64,000 nucleotides of DNA. Source: Actinomyces culturomici (GTDB lineage Bacteria; Actinomycetota; Actinomycetes; Actinomycetales; Actinomycetaceae). Within the stretch, counting starts at the first letter, position 1; the number at the start of each line of letters is the position of its first letter. Location of the stretch: contig NZ_LS991317.1 of the NCBI RefSeq assembly GCF_900499005.1, positions 459,696 to 523,695 of the forward strand, written 5' to 3'. This document shows positions 35,106-44,561 of the stretch, piece after piece. The notes under the pieces are model-generated. The model ran no database searches. It was given only the letters and a program-made list of their open reading frames with translations, and was not told the DNA's origin. A program made the translations under genes and the position numbers.

Positions 35106-37313
35106 ATGAGCACCCTCGACGACGCACTCGACACGATGAACGCCCCCGACCCGACACCGCAATCGGCCGAGACGCCCGTGAAGTCCGCCCTCGATGAGAA
35201 GATCAACGCGCAGTTCGCCGGCTCGGTCGTCCGAAAGGACCTCGTCAAGGCCGTCCGAGGCAACGCCGTTGTCCCCTCCTACGTCCTCGAATACCTCCTC
35301 GGTCAGTACGCCACCTCCGACGACGAATCGACGATTCGCGCGGGCATCGACTCCGTCCGGAAGATCCTCGCGACCCACTACGTCAACCGGAACGAGCACA
35401 TGCTCGCCAAGTCGGAGATCCGCCGGAAGGGCCGCCACCGCGTTATCGACAAGGTCACCGTCACCCTCAACGAGAAGAACGACGTTCACGAGGCCGAGTT
35501 CGAGAACCTCCAGATCAAAGGCGTCATCATCGACGACGCCACCGTCAAGAGGAACCCGAAGCTCCTCGTCGGCGGAGTCTGGTGCATCTGCGACATCGAG
35601 TACTTCCACTCAGAGGACGCGAAGGCCGTGCCGTGGATCCTCGCCTCCCTCAAGCCGATCCAGGTCGCCGGCGTCGACATCGACCAGTTCTACGAGGCGC
35701 GTTCGGCCTTCACCACCCCCGAATGGATCGACCTGCTCATGCAGTCGATCGGCCTCAACCCCGAGCAATTCACCGACCGCGGTAAGCTCATCGCCCTCAC
35801 GCGACTCATCCCCTTCGTCGAGCGGAACTACAACCTCGTCGAACTCGGGCCGAAGGGCACCGGAAAGTCCCACACCTTCAGCGAATTCTCCCCGAACGGC
35901 ATCCTCATCTCCGGCGGTGAGGTCACCGTCGCGAAGCTCTTCGTCAACAACGCGAGCGGCCGCATCGGCCTCGTCGGCTACTGGGACTGCGTCGCCTTCG
36001 ACGAGTTCGCCGCCAACAAGCGGACCGACCAGAACCTCGTCAACGTCATGAAGAACTACCTCGCCAACAAGTCCTTCTCCCGCGGCACGAGCATCTACGG
36101 CGCCGAGGCCTCCATGGCGTTCATCGGCAACACGACGCACACCGTTCCGTACATGCTGAAGAACTCCGACCTCTTCGACGAGCTCCCCAACTCCTACCGC
36201 GACCCCGCGTGGCTCGACCGCATCCACCACTACATCCCCGGCTGGGAGGTCGCGCCGATTCGCGCGGAGGTGTTCTCCTCCGGCTACGGATTCGTCGTCG
36301 ACTACCTCGCCGAGATCCTCCGCGCCAAGCGCGGCGACGACTACTCCGAGAAGTACGCCGACTACTTCACGCTCGACCCCTCGATCTCGACGCGCGACCA
36401 GGACGGGATCCGCAAGACCTTCTCCGGGCTCATGAAGCTCATCCACCCGACTGGGGTCGCCTCCGAGGAGGAGATCCGCCCCCTCCTCGAATACGCCATC
36501 GAAGGGCGCAAGCGCGTCAAGGACTCGATCCTCAGGATCGACGCGACGATGCGCGATACCCCCGTCCGATTCCGCTACGCCGACCGGGCGGGCGCGTGGC
36601 ACGAGGTCTCCTGTCTGGAGGAAACTCAGTACCCGCATCTGTACGGGCGCGACTGGTCCGTCGTCGAGGTGGACGGATACGATACCGCATCTGAAGTCGC
36701 CGCTCTCCAGGGCGGAGCTGCGCCCTCGGAAATCGGAACCGGGACGGCGGGGGAGGAGGCCGCGAGCGAAGCGCAGTCGAACGCGACGGCTGGGCCCGCG
36801 GCCGTCGAGGAAGCGGCTCTCGTCGAAGGGCATCGCGACTTCACCGCCGGGCAGAGGGGAGTCACGTACGAGGATCTCCTCCTGCCGTACCTACGCGGGG
36901 CGACGCGGATCAGGATCATCGACCCGTACATCCGACTCAGGCACCAGGGGCGCAACCTCGCCGACTTGCTCAGTCTGCTCGCCGAGGCGAAGGACGACGC
37001 CGACGAGATCGACGTCGAGCTCATCACCGTGCAGGAACCGAAGGACGAGTACAAGCGCACGCAGATCCAGATGCTGCGCGACATTCACGAGGCCGCGAGC
37101 GCCGTCGGCGTGCGCCTTGCAGTGCGCTTTGCGGATGCGATCCACGACCGGCGCATCGAGACGGATCGCGGTTGGCGCATCGATCTGGGCAAGGGACTCG
37201 ACATCTGGCAGAAGCCGAGCGACAACCCCTACGACTTCGCGCACCAGCATCAGAGGTTCCGGCTCGTCGGCTCGTCGTTCAGCGTGCACTACGTGCGAAT
37301 CGCGAAGGGCTGA
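35106..37313 (+). CDS. brxL: BREX AAA+ protein BrxL with C-terminal MITD1-like domain
   Basis: A 735-residue protein. The N-terminal BrxL domain is followed by the AAA+ core with Walker A GPKGTGKSHTF (residue 248) and Walker B CVAFDEFA (residue 294). The winged-helix-like region (IRKTFSGLMKLIHPTG) is present. After an Ala/Glu-rich linker, residues about 585-735 resemble the phospholipase-D-like C-terminal domain of MITD1: YEDLLLPYL, DPYIRLRHQGRN, IHDRRIETDRGWRI and GKGLDIW. An AGGAG site precedes ATG 35106. BrxL acts in BREX defence and is reported as a DNA-binding ring ATPase; the extra domain's task is unknown. Confidence 0.87.
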   Translation: MSTLDDALDTMNAPDPTPQSAETPVKSALDEKINAQFAGSVVRKDLVKAVRGNAVVPSYVLEYLLGQYATSDDESTIRAGIDSVRKILATHYVNRNEHMLAKSEIRRKGRHRVIDKVTVTLNEKNDVHEAEFENLQIKGVIIDDATVKRNPKLLVGGVWCICDIEYFHSEDAKAVPWILASLKPIQVAGVDIDQFYEARSAFTTPEWIDLLMQSIGLNPEQFTDRGKLIALTRLIPFVERNYNLVELGPKGTGKSHTFSEFSPNGILISGGEVTVAKLFVNNASGRIGLVGYWDCVAFDEFAANKRTDQNLVNVMKNYLANKSFSRGTSIYGAEASMAFIGNTTHTVPYMLKNSDLFDELPNSYRDPAWLDRIHHYIPGWEVAPIRAEVFSSGYGFVVDYLAEILRAKRGDDYSEKYADYFTLDPSISTRDQDGIRKTFSGLMKLIHPTGVASEEEIRPLLEYAIEGRKRVKDSILRIDATMRDTPVRFRYADRAGAWHEVSCLEETQYPHLYGRDWSVVEVDGYDTASEVAALQGGAAPSEIGTGTAGEEAASEAQSNATAGPAAVEEAALVEGHRDFTAGQRGVTYEDLLLPYLRGATRIRIIDPYIRLRHQGRNLADLLSLLAEAKDDADEIDVELITVQEPKDEYKRTQIQMLRDIHEAASAVGVRLAVRFADAIHDRRIETDRGWRIDLGKGLDIWQKPSDNPYDFAHQHQRFRLVGSSFSVHYVRIAKG

Positions 37314-37314
37314 G

Positions 37315-37371
37315 ATCCCCTCGACGGAGCAAGGTGATGCTCTCGACGCCGAAAGGTAATGCTTTCGGCGG
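37315..37371. repeat. Dispersed 57-bp repeat, copy A, with hairpin
   Basis: Sequence after brxL is about 80% identical to the reverse complement of 47776-47829, sharing ATCCCCTCGACG, AAGGTGATGCT and GTAATGCT blocks. It includes a 9-bp stem CGCCGAAAG/CTTTCGGCG (37347-37370), so it may also act as the brxL terminator. The rest of the gap to 37516 shows nothing else. Confidence 0.6.
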
Positions 37372-37516
37372 AGCAACGTCGCCTGCTTGTGCGCGATCCT
37401 GAATGCGCATCGCCCAGCCCGCGCGCGGCCCTCCCGGGTCGCGCCGCGCCGCGCATTCCGGCCGCCCGCTCGAGCCCCTCCTGCGCGTCGGTCGCCGCGC
37501 GGGCGACAATGACCCC

Positions 37517-38593
37517 ATGCACGCGCTCCTCGCCGGACTCACGACCCTCGACGTCCTCCACGCCCTCGACCACGAGCCGGACACGACGACGAAGACGACC
37601 TCGATCGACCACGCGATGACCGCCGGGGGTCCAGCGACGAACGCGGCCGTCACGATCGCGGCGCTCGAATCCCTCCGGCCCACCCGGCCCGGAGCCCCGG
37701 CCTCGTCGATCGACCTGCTCACCGCGATCGGCGAGGGGACGATCGCGAGCGTCGTCGCCGCCGACCTTGAGGAGTGCGGGGTGAGCGCGCTCGACGCGAC
37801 CGCGGCCGACTCGCCCGTGCGCGAGCCCGCGATCTCCTCGATCGTCGAGCATCCGAAGGGCCGCATGGTCGCCTCGACGAACGCGCGGATCGAGGTGGAC
37901 GCCTCGCTGGGGGAGGCGCTCCTGGGCGCCGCCCTCGAGCGCAACGGTTCGCCCGACGTCGTCCTCGTCGACGGGCACAACCCCGCCCTCGCCTCGCTCG
38001 CCCTCTCCCTCGGACTGCCCGACGCCGGCCCCGACGACGACCCCTTCGCCCGGCTCGAGGCGCGGCCCTCGTACGCGCGCGTCCTCGACGGCGGGTCGTG
38101 GAAGCCGTGGTTCGCGCCGCTCCTCCCGTTCGTCGACGTCGCCGTCGTCTCCGCGGACTTCCGCCCTCCGCTCCTCGAGCGCGCCGAGGGCGAGGGCATC
38201 GCCGACTTCCTCCGCGGCTTCGGCATCACCCGCACACTGCGCACCCGCGGCCCCGAGCCCGTCCAGTGGTGGTGGGGCGGCGCGGCGGGGGAAACCCCCG
38301 TCGACGAGGTCGAGGCCGCCTCGACCCTGGGGGCCGGAGACGTCTTCCACGGGGCGTTCGCGTGGGCGCTCGGCGTCCTGCACGAAGTGGGGCGGCCGCT
38401 TCCCGCTTCGCCCGAGTCCCTCATCCGCTTCGCCTCGCGCATCGCGGGAGTCTCGACGACGCTCTTCGGGACGCGCTCGTGGCGGGCGGATCCGCGGATC
38501 GCGGACGCCGTGGCGGAGTTTCTCGCCGATGATCAGGCGGGATTCGGCGCGTCCGACGCGGCGGAGAGGCGCCAGCGCTCGACGCATGACTGA
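37517..38593 (+). CDS. PfkB-family carbohydrate kinase
   Basis: A 358-residue ribokinase-like kinase. The N-terminal motif GGPATNAAVTIAAL and the C-terminal catalytic motif STLGAGDVFHGAFAWAL (catalytic Asp in GAGD) are both intact. Substrate is unknown. ATG 37517 gives the normal beta-strand start LLAGLTTLDVL; a longer frame begins at 37403 in non-coding DNA. The 3' end overlaps the convergent ABC transporter gene by 61 bases. Confidence 0.82.
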   Translation: MHALLAGLTTLDVLHALDHEPDTTTKTTSIDHAMTAGGPATNAAVTIAALESLRPTRPGAPASSIDLLTAIGEGTIASVVAADLEECGVSALDATAADSPVREPAISSIVEHPKGRMVASTNARIEVDASLGEALLGAALERNGSPDVVLVDGHNPALASLALSLGLPDAGPDDDPFARLEARPSYARVLDGGSWKPWFAPLLPFVDVAVVSADFRPPLLERAEGEGIADFLRGFGITRTLRTRGPEPVQWWWGGAAGETPVDEVEAASTLGAGDVFHGAFAWALGVLHEVGRPLPASPESLIRFASRIAGVSTTLFGTRSWRADPRIADAVAEFLADDQAGFGASDAAERRQRSTHD

Positions 38594-40284
38594 TCGTCCC
38601 AGAATTCCCGGTACGTTCCGCCCGCGGCGTAGAGATCATCGTGGGTGCCCAGCGCCTCGATGTGGCCATCGCGCAGCACGGCGATCCGGTCGGCACGCCG
38701 GATCGTCGACAGACGATGCGCGATGACGAGGACGGTGCGGCCTCTGGACAGGGCCTCCAAGGCGGATGTCACCGAAGCCTCGTTGATGCCGTCCAAAGCG
38801 CTCGTGACCTCGTCGAGCAGCAGCACAGGGGAATCCTTGAGGAACGCTCGGGCGAGTGCGACCCGTTGACGCTCGCCTCCCGACAAAGCCGACCCCCCTT
38901 CGCCGACAAGCGCGTTCCAGCCCTGCGGCAGGCGGTCGACGACTTCGGTGAGTCCCGCCCGATCCGCCGCGAGCGCGACCTCGGCATCGGTGGCGTCCGG
39001 GCGTCCGATCCTCACGTTCTCTTCGATCGACGAATCGAAGAGGTAGACGTCCTGGAAGACCATCGAAATGCTTCCCATGAGGTCGTGGATACGCGTGTCC
39101 CGCACGTCTGTTCCCCCGAGGCTGATCGTGCCCTCGTCAACATCCCAGAATCGCGCGATCAGCCGAAGGAGTGTCGACTTCCCAGATCCGGACGGTCCGA
39201 CGAGGGCCGTTACACATCCCTCGGTGATGTCGAGACGCATGTCGCGGATCACGGGATGCCCCTCCGAATAGGAGAAGTCGACATCCGCGAAGCGCGCGCT
39301 GAACGGCGCCCGCGGGACTCCCGCGTGCGGCGCCTCGGGCTCAGGAAGGGTCTTCGTGAAGATGATCGACGAGATGAGGTCGAGGGCGGTCCTTGCTTCA
39401 TGGAGGGGGTCGACGTAGAGGGCGAGCATTCCGACGGGTTCCGCGAAACGAACCGACATGAGCGCCAGCGCGATGAACGTCGTCGGAGACAGGTCGCCTC
39501 CGAGCAGATCGAATGCGCCGATCCCGAGAGCGAGGACGAGGGCGATCTCGACGCCTGCGTGGAATACGGCTCCCGCGGGGCCCTTCGACAGCCCGGCCGA
39601 ATCGGTCGTCTCGTGCTCGCGGTCGAGGGCGGCCTCGAGGGGCGCCCAACCGCCCGCAACGGAATCGGTGGCGCGCAGTACCGGCTGCAGGTGGACGAAC
39701 TCGATGATCCTCGAGGAGAGAACCTCCATGGCCTTCTCCTCGGCGCGGTGCTTCTCCACCGTCGTGCGCCCGAGGAGACGGAGCGCGTATGCGGCGACTG
39801 GAAGTGCGAGCAGCAGACTCGCCCCCATTTTCCAGTCGTAGATCAGCGTCGCGATGAGGAGCGAGGCCGCAGTGCCCGACATCGATGCGAGTTGCGGCAG
39901 GACGATCGAAGGCAGATGGGAGAGGAGGGAGATGCTCGTCGAGGTCGCTGTCGTGATCCGCCCGGTGGACTCCGCCTGGAACCACCCGAGCGGAAGCTCC
40001 TGCAGCCTGGCGCCGACCTTGCGGATCAGAGTCCCGCACAAGTCGAAGGCCGAGACCTTGAACGCGATGAGTGAGCCGGTGATCGAAGCGCCGACGGCAA
40101 TGCCGATGGCGACGACGAGGGCCGAGAAGCAGCGCGGATCGGGTGATCCCGTGAGGAAGCCCTCGAGGAACGGGATGAGGAGGATCAGGGCGACGCCCTG
40201 GAACACCCCACCGATGAAGTGGGCGACGAGCAGGGCCTTGAGGGGCCGCGTTGTGTCGAGGAGGGTGAAGAGTTGGCGGATCAT
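38533..40284 (-). CDS. ABC half-transporter (membrane plus ATPase), IrtB-like
   Basis: A 583-residue protein with six helices and a C-terminal ATPase: Walker A GPSGSGKST, signature LSGGERQR and Walker B VLLLDEVTSAL. It overlaps the preceding half-transporter by ATGA, so the two probably form a heterodimer. The fold is exporter-like, but the operon has ECF importer genes and an iron box, as in IrtAB- and equibactin-type siderophore import. Last gene of the five-gene operon. Confidence 0.82.
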   Translation of the reverse strand: MIRQLFTLLDTTRPLKALLVAHFIGGVFQGVALILLIPFLEGFLTGSPDPRCFSALVVAIGIAVGASITGSLIAFKVSAFDLCGTLIRKVGARLQELPLGWFQAESTGRITTATSTSISLLSHLPSIVLPQLASMSGTAASLLIATLIYDWKMGASLLLALPVAAYALRLLGRTTVEKHRAEEKAMEVLSSRIIEFVHLQPVLRATDSVAGGWAPLEAALDREHETTDSAGLSKGPAGAVFHAGVEIALVLALGIGAFDLLGGDLSPTTFIALALMSVRFAEPVGMLALYVDPLHEARTALDLISSIIFTKTLPEPEAPHAGVPRAPFSARFADVDFSYSEGHPVIRDMRLDITEGCVTALVGPSGSGKSTLLRLIARFWDVDEGTISLGGTDVRDTRIHDLMGSISMVFQDVYLFDSSIEENVRIGRPDATDAEVALAADRAGLTEVVDRLPQGWNALVGEGGSALSGGERQRVALARAFLKDSPVLLLDEVTSALDGINEASVTSALEALSRGRTVLVIAHRLSTIRRADRIAVLRDGHIEALGTHDDLYAAGGTYREFWDDQSCVERWRLSAASDAPNPA

Positions 40285-41999
40285 CGTTGGGCCTCCCACA
40301 TGTTGGCGTATACGCCCCGATTCGCGAGGAGCTCGGCGTGCGTTCCGGTTTCGACGATGCGCCCGCCGTCGAGGACGAGGATCTGGTCGGCGTCGACGAT
40401 CGTCGCGAGACGGTGGGCGATCACGATGGTCGTGCGCCCCTGCGCGAGAGTTCCGAGGGCCTCCTGGATGCGACGTTCGGAGTGCGGATCTGCCTGCGCG
40501 GTCGCCTCGTCGAGGAGCAGCACCTGGGACTTCGCGAGAAACGCTCGTGCGAGGGCGATCCTCTGGGCCTCGCCTCCGGAGAAGTGGACGCCCTCGGTGC
40601 CGACGACGGACTCGTAGCCCTGCGGCAGCTCGAGGATGCGGTCGTGGATGCGGGCGTTGCGGGCGGCCGCCATGATCTCCTGGTCCGTCGCCGAGGGCCG
40701 GCCGAGGCGGATGTTCGCCTTGACCGTGTCCGTCAGCAGGCCACCATCCTGGAGGACGATCGCCAGCCGGGAGAGCAGATCCGAAGAGGCGAGGCCCGTG
40801 ATCGGCGTGCCGGCCAGCAGGATGCGTCCTTCGTCGACATCCCAGAAGCGGGCGATGAGTTTGACGAGAGTCGACTTCCCCGAGCCGGACGGGCCGACGA
40901 CCGCCGTCACCTTACCCGCGGGGAAGCGCGCGCAGATTTCGCGCAACGCCCAGGGGGCGCTGGGCGCGTACCTGAAGGAGACGTTCTCGAAGACGACATC
41001 GGGTTCTGCCCCGGCCGGGATCTCCAGTGGAGTCTCCGCTTCGGCCAGGGGGGCCTCCTCGAGAAGAGCACCGATCCGTTCGGCGGCGTCCTTTCCCTTC
41101 TGGAGAAGATGGAATAACGGGATGACATTATTCAAGCCCGATGGAAGCGTGACTCCGACGAGGAGGAAGGGGACGATGAGAATCGGTTCGATGAGCCCCG
41201 CATCGGTGAGCAGCCAAGCGCCGCCGATGATCGGGATAAGCATGCCCGCGGGCGAGATGAGGGCGTGCATGACGGCCATGGGTCTGCCCGGTCCTCTCAT
41301 CCACTCGTACGAGGCGTTCGTGTACCGGTCGAGGGCGTCGGAGAAGCGGTGGAACAAGGTCCCCGAGAGACCGAATGCCTTGACGGTGGCGATGCCGTCG
41401 GCGAGTTCGATCGTCGACGAGGCGAGGTCCTTCTCCGCCTCATTGAAAACTTCTATCGATGAGCGAGGGCTGGCGAGCATCGAAAGGGCGAAGAGAGTGA
41501 GGAGGAGGACGAGCCAACCGACGAGGACGAGGGCGTAGGGCCACGACAGGACGAACAGAAGGGCGGATCCGAGGAGGAACGTCCCCGTCGCGTGCCCGAG
41601 ATCGGTTCCCGAGTGGGCGATGATCGTATGGATCTTCGTGACGTCTTCGGAGATCAAGGTGCGCACGCGACCGGACGACTCGACGGTTCGCCACCCCAAG
41701 GGCAGGCGCCCCAGGTGGTGGGCGATGCGCGCGCGGAGGTCGTGCCGGAATCTCGACTCGGCGATGTGGGCGTACCCGGTGGCCCCGTGGACGAGGATGT
41801 GGGAAACGGCGAATCCCAGGGCGATCGCGCCGAGCCAGAGCATTGCGGTACGCGCGGTGAGCCTCCCGTCGAGGGCCTGCCGGGAGAGTTCGGTGACCGC
41901 GATGGGCGGCAGGAGGGTGAATCCCGATGCGATGAGGCCGACGATGAATACCATCGCCATCATGCGGGAGACGGGTCGGAGAACTTCGGACAGCGTCAT
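40281..41999 (-). CDS. ABC half-transporter (membrane plus ATPase), IrtA-like
   Basis: A 572-residue half-transporter. ATPase motifs are GPSGSGKST, FSGGEAQR (a variant of LSGGQ) and VLLLDEATAQADP. ATG 41999 begins directly before the first membrane segment; the longer upstream frame overlaps the ecfT gene. It follows ecfT after 16 bases. Partner of the next gene; predicted to import a ferric siderophore (inference from regulator site and gene content). Confidence 0.82.
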   Translation of the reverse strand: MTLSEVLRPVSRMMAMVFIVGLIASGFTLLPPIAVTELSRQALDGRLTARTAMLWLGAIALGFAVSHILVHGATGYAHIAESRFRHDLRARIAHHLGRLPLGWRTVESSGRVRTLISEDVTKIHTIIAHSGTDLGHATGTFLLGSALLFVLSWPYALVLVGWLVLLLTLFALSMLASPRSSIEVFNEAEKDLASSTIELADGIATVKAFGLSGTLFHRFSDALDRYTNASYEWMRGPGRPMAVMHALISPAGMLIPIIGGAWLLTDAGLIEPILIVPFLLVGVTLPSGLNNVIPLFHLLQKGKDAAERIGALLEEAPLAEAETPLEIPAGAEPDVVFENVSFRYAPSAPWALREICARFPAGKVTAVVGPSGSGKSTLVKLIARFWDVDEGRILLAGTPITGLASSDLLSRLAIVLQDGGLLTDTVKANIRLGRPSATDQEIMAAARNARIHDRILELPQGYESVVGTEGVHFSGGEAQRIALARAFLAKSQVLLLDEATAQADPHSERRIQEALGTLAQGRTTIVIAHRLATIVDADQILVLDGGRIVETGTHAELLANRGVYANMWEAQR

Positions 42000-42015
42000 T
42001 GGAATGCGAGCTCTT

Positions 42016-42828
42016 TCATGCGAGGTCGTGCTGGATGGAGAATCCCGCGTACCAGAAAGCGTGGACGAGGAGGGCTGTTGCGGCGAGGGAGACGAGAAGG
42101 ACGGCCGTATCGCGTTTTCGCCATGAGAATTCGGTGCGTTCGGTGCGGGTCGCGTGAGCGCCGAAGGCGCGGGCGTCCATCGACATGGAGATCCTCTCTG
42201 CATGGCGTACCGCCGCCGCGACGAGGGCGGGGGTGGAGCGGAGCCAGCGAGTGATCCGGCCGAGAACGGGGAGGTCGAGGGATGCCCCCCGTAGCAGGTG
42301 CGCTTCGATGATGTGGCGTTGCTCCCGACGGAGGGCGCGGGGGAAGCCGAGGGCGGCGATGCCCGCCTGCCCGATCCGATTCGGCATTTTGAGATGGACG
42401 ACGAGGGCCCGAACCGTGTCCTCGGGATCTGAGAGGAGTCCCGCGCTGAGGAGGAGGGCGAGGATCCCGCCGACTCGTGCGGTGAAGTTCAGCGCCCCGT
42501 CCCACTGGGTGACGCTGAAGTAGGGGAGGTGATGAAGGAGGGCGGTCCGGTCATGGCCGATGTCGGTGGTTGACGCGAAGCCGAGGGTGAGGGCCGTCGT
42601 GAAGATGAGGAGTCCGAGGGCCGATGCGCTCCCGCGTCGGGGCTGAATGACGATGAGGAGCGGAATCGTCGCGAACATGACGAGTGCCCCCACCTCCCAT
42701 GTGTGGGAGGTGGCGATCGCCGCGAGTGGCGCAATGACGGCCGCCATCGGCGCGAGCGGGTCGAGGCGCAGCACTCCTGCGAGTCCGTCGCGCTGAGGAG
42801 GGGGCGGGGGGATGAAGGGGCCGCTCAT
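42016..42828 (-). CDS. ECF transporter transmembrane protein EcfT
   Basis: A 270-residue EcfT-type membrane protein with several helices and the ATPase-coupling Ala-Arg-Gly-like motifs (MSMDARAFGAHATRTE near the C-terminus; ALRREQRHIIEAHLLRGAS). It couples the fused ATPase to the S component. The ATG at 42828 overlaps the upstream ATPase stop (ATGA). Confidence 0.82.
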   Translation of the reverse strand: MSGPFIPPPPPQRDGLAGVLRLDPLAPMAAVIAPLAAIATSHTWEVGALVMFATIPLLIVIQPRRGSASALGLLIFTTALTLGFASTTDIGHDRTALLHHLPYFSVTQWDGALNFTARVGGILALLLSAGLLSDPEDTVRALVVHLKMPNRIGQAGIAALGFPRALRREQRHIIEAHLLRGASLDLPVLGRITRWLRSTPALVAAAVRHAERISMSMDARAFGAHATRTERTEFSWRKRDTAVLLVSLAATALLVHAFWYAGFSIQHDLA

Positions 42829-44561
42829 GACGCCGCCCTGTGGAGTTCGGCATCTTCCGGGAGGAGCCACGGCGGGACATTCGCGCCTCGGGCGCGCGCC
42901 CGTTCGGCGAGGATCGCCATGGGCGTGGGTCGTAGGCCCGCTGAGGTGAGGAGCTCGTTGTCGGCGAGGATCGTCCGGGCGGGTCCGTCCGCGAGGATCC
43001 GCCCGTCGGCGATCAGAACGACCCGGCGGGCGTAGGCCGCTGCGAGCGCGAGGTCGTGGGTGGCGAAGACTACTGAGCCGCTCGAATCGGCGAATGCGCG
43101 CATGTGATTCATGAGGACGTGCACATGTCGTTCGTCCTGGCCGAAGGTCGGTTCGTCGAGGAGGACGAGCTCCCGGGGGACCGTGAGTGCAGCGGCTACG
43201 GAGAGTCTGCGCTTCTGCCCGCCGGAGAGCGTGAAGGGATTGCGGTCGGCCAGAGCGGCGAGCGCGTAGTCGTCGAGCATTCGGGCGACTCGCGCGTCGA
43301 TCTCCTCCTGCGGGCGTCCGGCGAGCCGAAGGGAGTGGCTGAGTTCGTCGCGCACAGAGCCGGTGACGAACTGGTGCTCGGGGTTCTGAGTCACGAGCGT
43401 GCGGGATTCCGCGAAGCGTCCTCGTCCTCGTCCTCGTTCGGCGTGGGAGATGACGCGCCCCGATGAGGGACGCTGAAGACCGACGAGAGTGCGAAGGAGC
43501 GTGCTCTTTCCCGATCCGTTGCTTCCGATCAGCGCGATCATCTCATTGGAACGGATGTCGAGATCGATGTCGCTGAGCAGGGGGATTCCGCGATGGCTGA
43601 CGCCGAGTGCGCGCGCTTCGAGGACTGCGGGAGTGCCGTTCGACGGATCCGTGCCCGACCTGTGCGCGGCGTCCGGCTCGTCGGGCGGCGGAGCCGCGGG
43701 TTCGATCGGCGACGTCGGACCGAAGAGGTCGAGGAGAGCGCGCGTGGTCGCCTCGGGGCCGATCGGAGGAGGGGTGAGTCCGAGGCGCAGGCCGAGGTCG
43801 ACTGAGGTGGGAACCCGGATTCCCGCGCCGATGAGACGGGGGGCCCCGTCGCCGAAGACGGTGCGGGGATCGCCGTCGGCGAGGAGCCGTCCGTCCCCGT
43901 CGAGGGCGATGACTCGGTCCGCGAGGTGCGCGAGGTCGTCGAGGTTGTGCTCGACGACGAGCAGGGACGTGCCCTCGTTCTTCAACGCCGCGATCGCGAC
44001 GTGGAGGTCGTGGGCCGCCACGGGGTCGAGGTTCGCGGTCGGCTCGTCGAGGACGAGGATTCTCGGGCGCTGTGCGATGGCGCAGGCGAGGACGACGCGT
44101 TGGCGCTGGCCCCCCGAAAGCGTCCACGGGTCGCGGGGTGCGAGGTCGACGATCTTGAGGAGTCGTAGGGCGGCCTCGGCTCGCGCATCGATCTCGCTCC
44201 GAGCCAGGCAGAGATTCTCGAGGGCGTAGCAGACCTCGTCCCAGACGGTGCGGCGCACGATCTGCGAATCGGGGTCCTGCATGACGAGTCCGACGAATTG
44301 GGCGAGGGGGGCGATGTCGCTATCGGCGACTTCCGTACCGTTGACGAGGATCGAGCCCTTGTAGACAGAGGGGATGGAATGGGGAATGAGTCCGTCGATG
44401 GTGAGGCCGATTGTTGATTTTCCGCATCCGGAAGGGCCGATGAGGAGCGTCATGCCGCCTGTGCGCAGGTCCAGGGTGAGTGGGGCTTCCGGCACCCACT
44501 CGCCGCTTCCGTGATAGCGGATCTGAACGCTCGTCAGGCTGGCGAGGGGCGAGATGCTCAC
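42825..44561 (-). CDS. ECF transporter fused double ATPase
   Basis: A 578-residue protein with two complete ABC ATPase domains. Domain 1: Walker A GPSGCGKST, LSGGQRQR, ILVLDEPTANLDP. Domain 2: GSNGSGKST, LSGGQKRR, LVLLDEPTFGQDE. It corresponds to EcfA1-EcfA2 in one chain. The GTG at 44561 overlaps the S-component stop (GTGA). Confidence 0.85.
   Translation of the reverse strand: MSISPLASLTSVQIRYHGSGEWVPEAPLTLDLRTGGMTLLIGPSGCGKSTIGLTIDGLIPHSIPSVYKGSILVNGTEVADSDIAPLAQFVGLVMQDPDSQIVRRTVWDEVCYALENLCLARSEIDARAEAALRLLKIVDLAPRDPWTLSGGQRQRVVLACAIAQRPRILVLDEPTANLDPVAAHDLHVAIAALKNEGTSLLVVEHNLDDLAHLADRVIALDGDGRLLADGDPRTVFGDGAPRLIGAGIRVPTSVDLGLRLGLTPPPIGPEATTRALLDLFGPTSPIEPAAPPPDEPDAAHRSGTDPSNGTPAVLEARALGVSHRGIPLLSDIDLDIRSNEMIALIGSNGSGKSTLLRTLVGLQRPSSGRVISHAERGRGRGRFAESRTLVTQNPEHQFVTGSVRDELSHSLRLAGRPQEEIDARVARMLDDYALAALADRNPFTLSGGQKRRLSVAAALTVPRELVLLDEPTFGQDERHVHVLMNHMRAFADSSGSVVFATHDLALAAAYARRVVLIADGRILADGPARTILADNELLTSAGLRPTPMAILAERARARGANVPPWLLPEDAELHRAAS

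Noticed and set aside
32455-35157. 900-residue minus-strand open frame
   Set aside because: Antisense shadow of pglZ; no recognisable domain, and pglZ itself has clear motifs and coupling.
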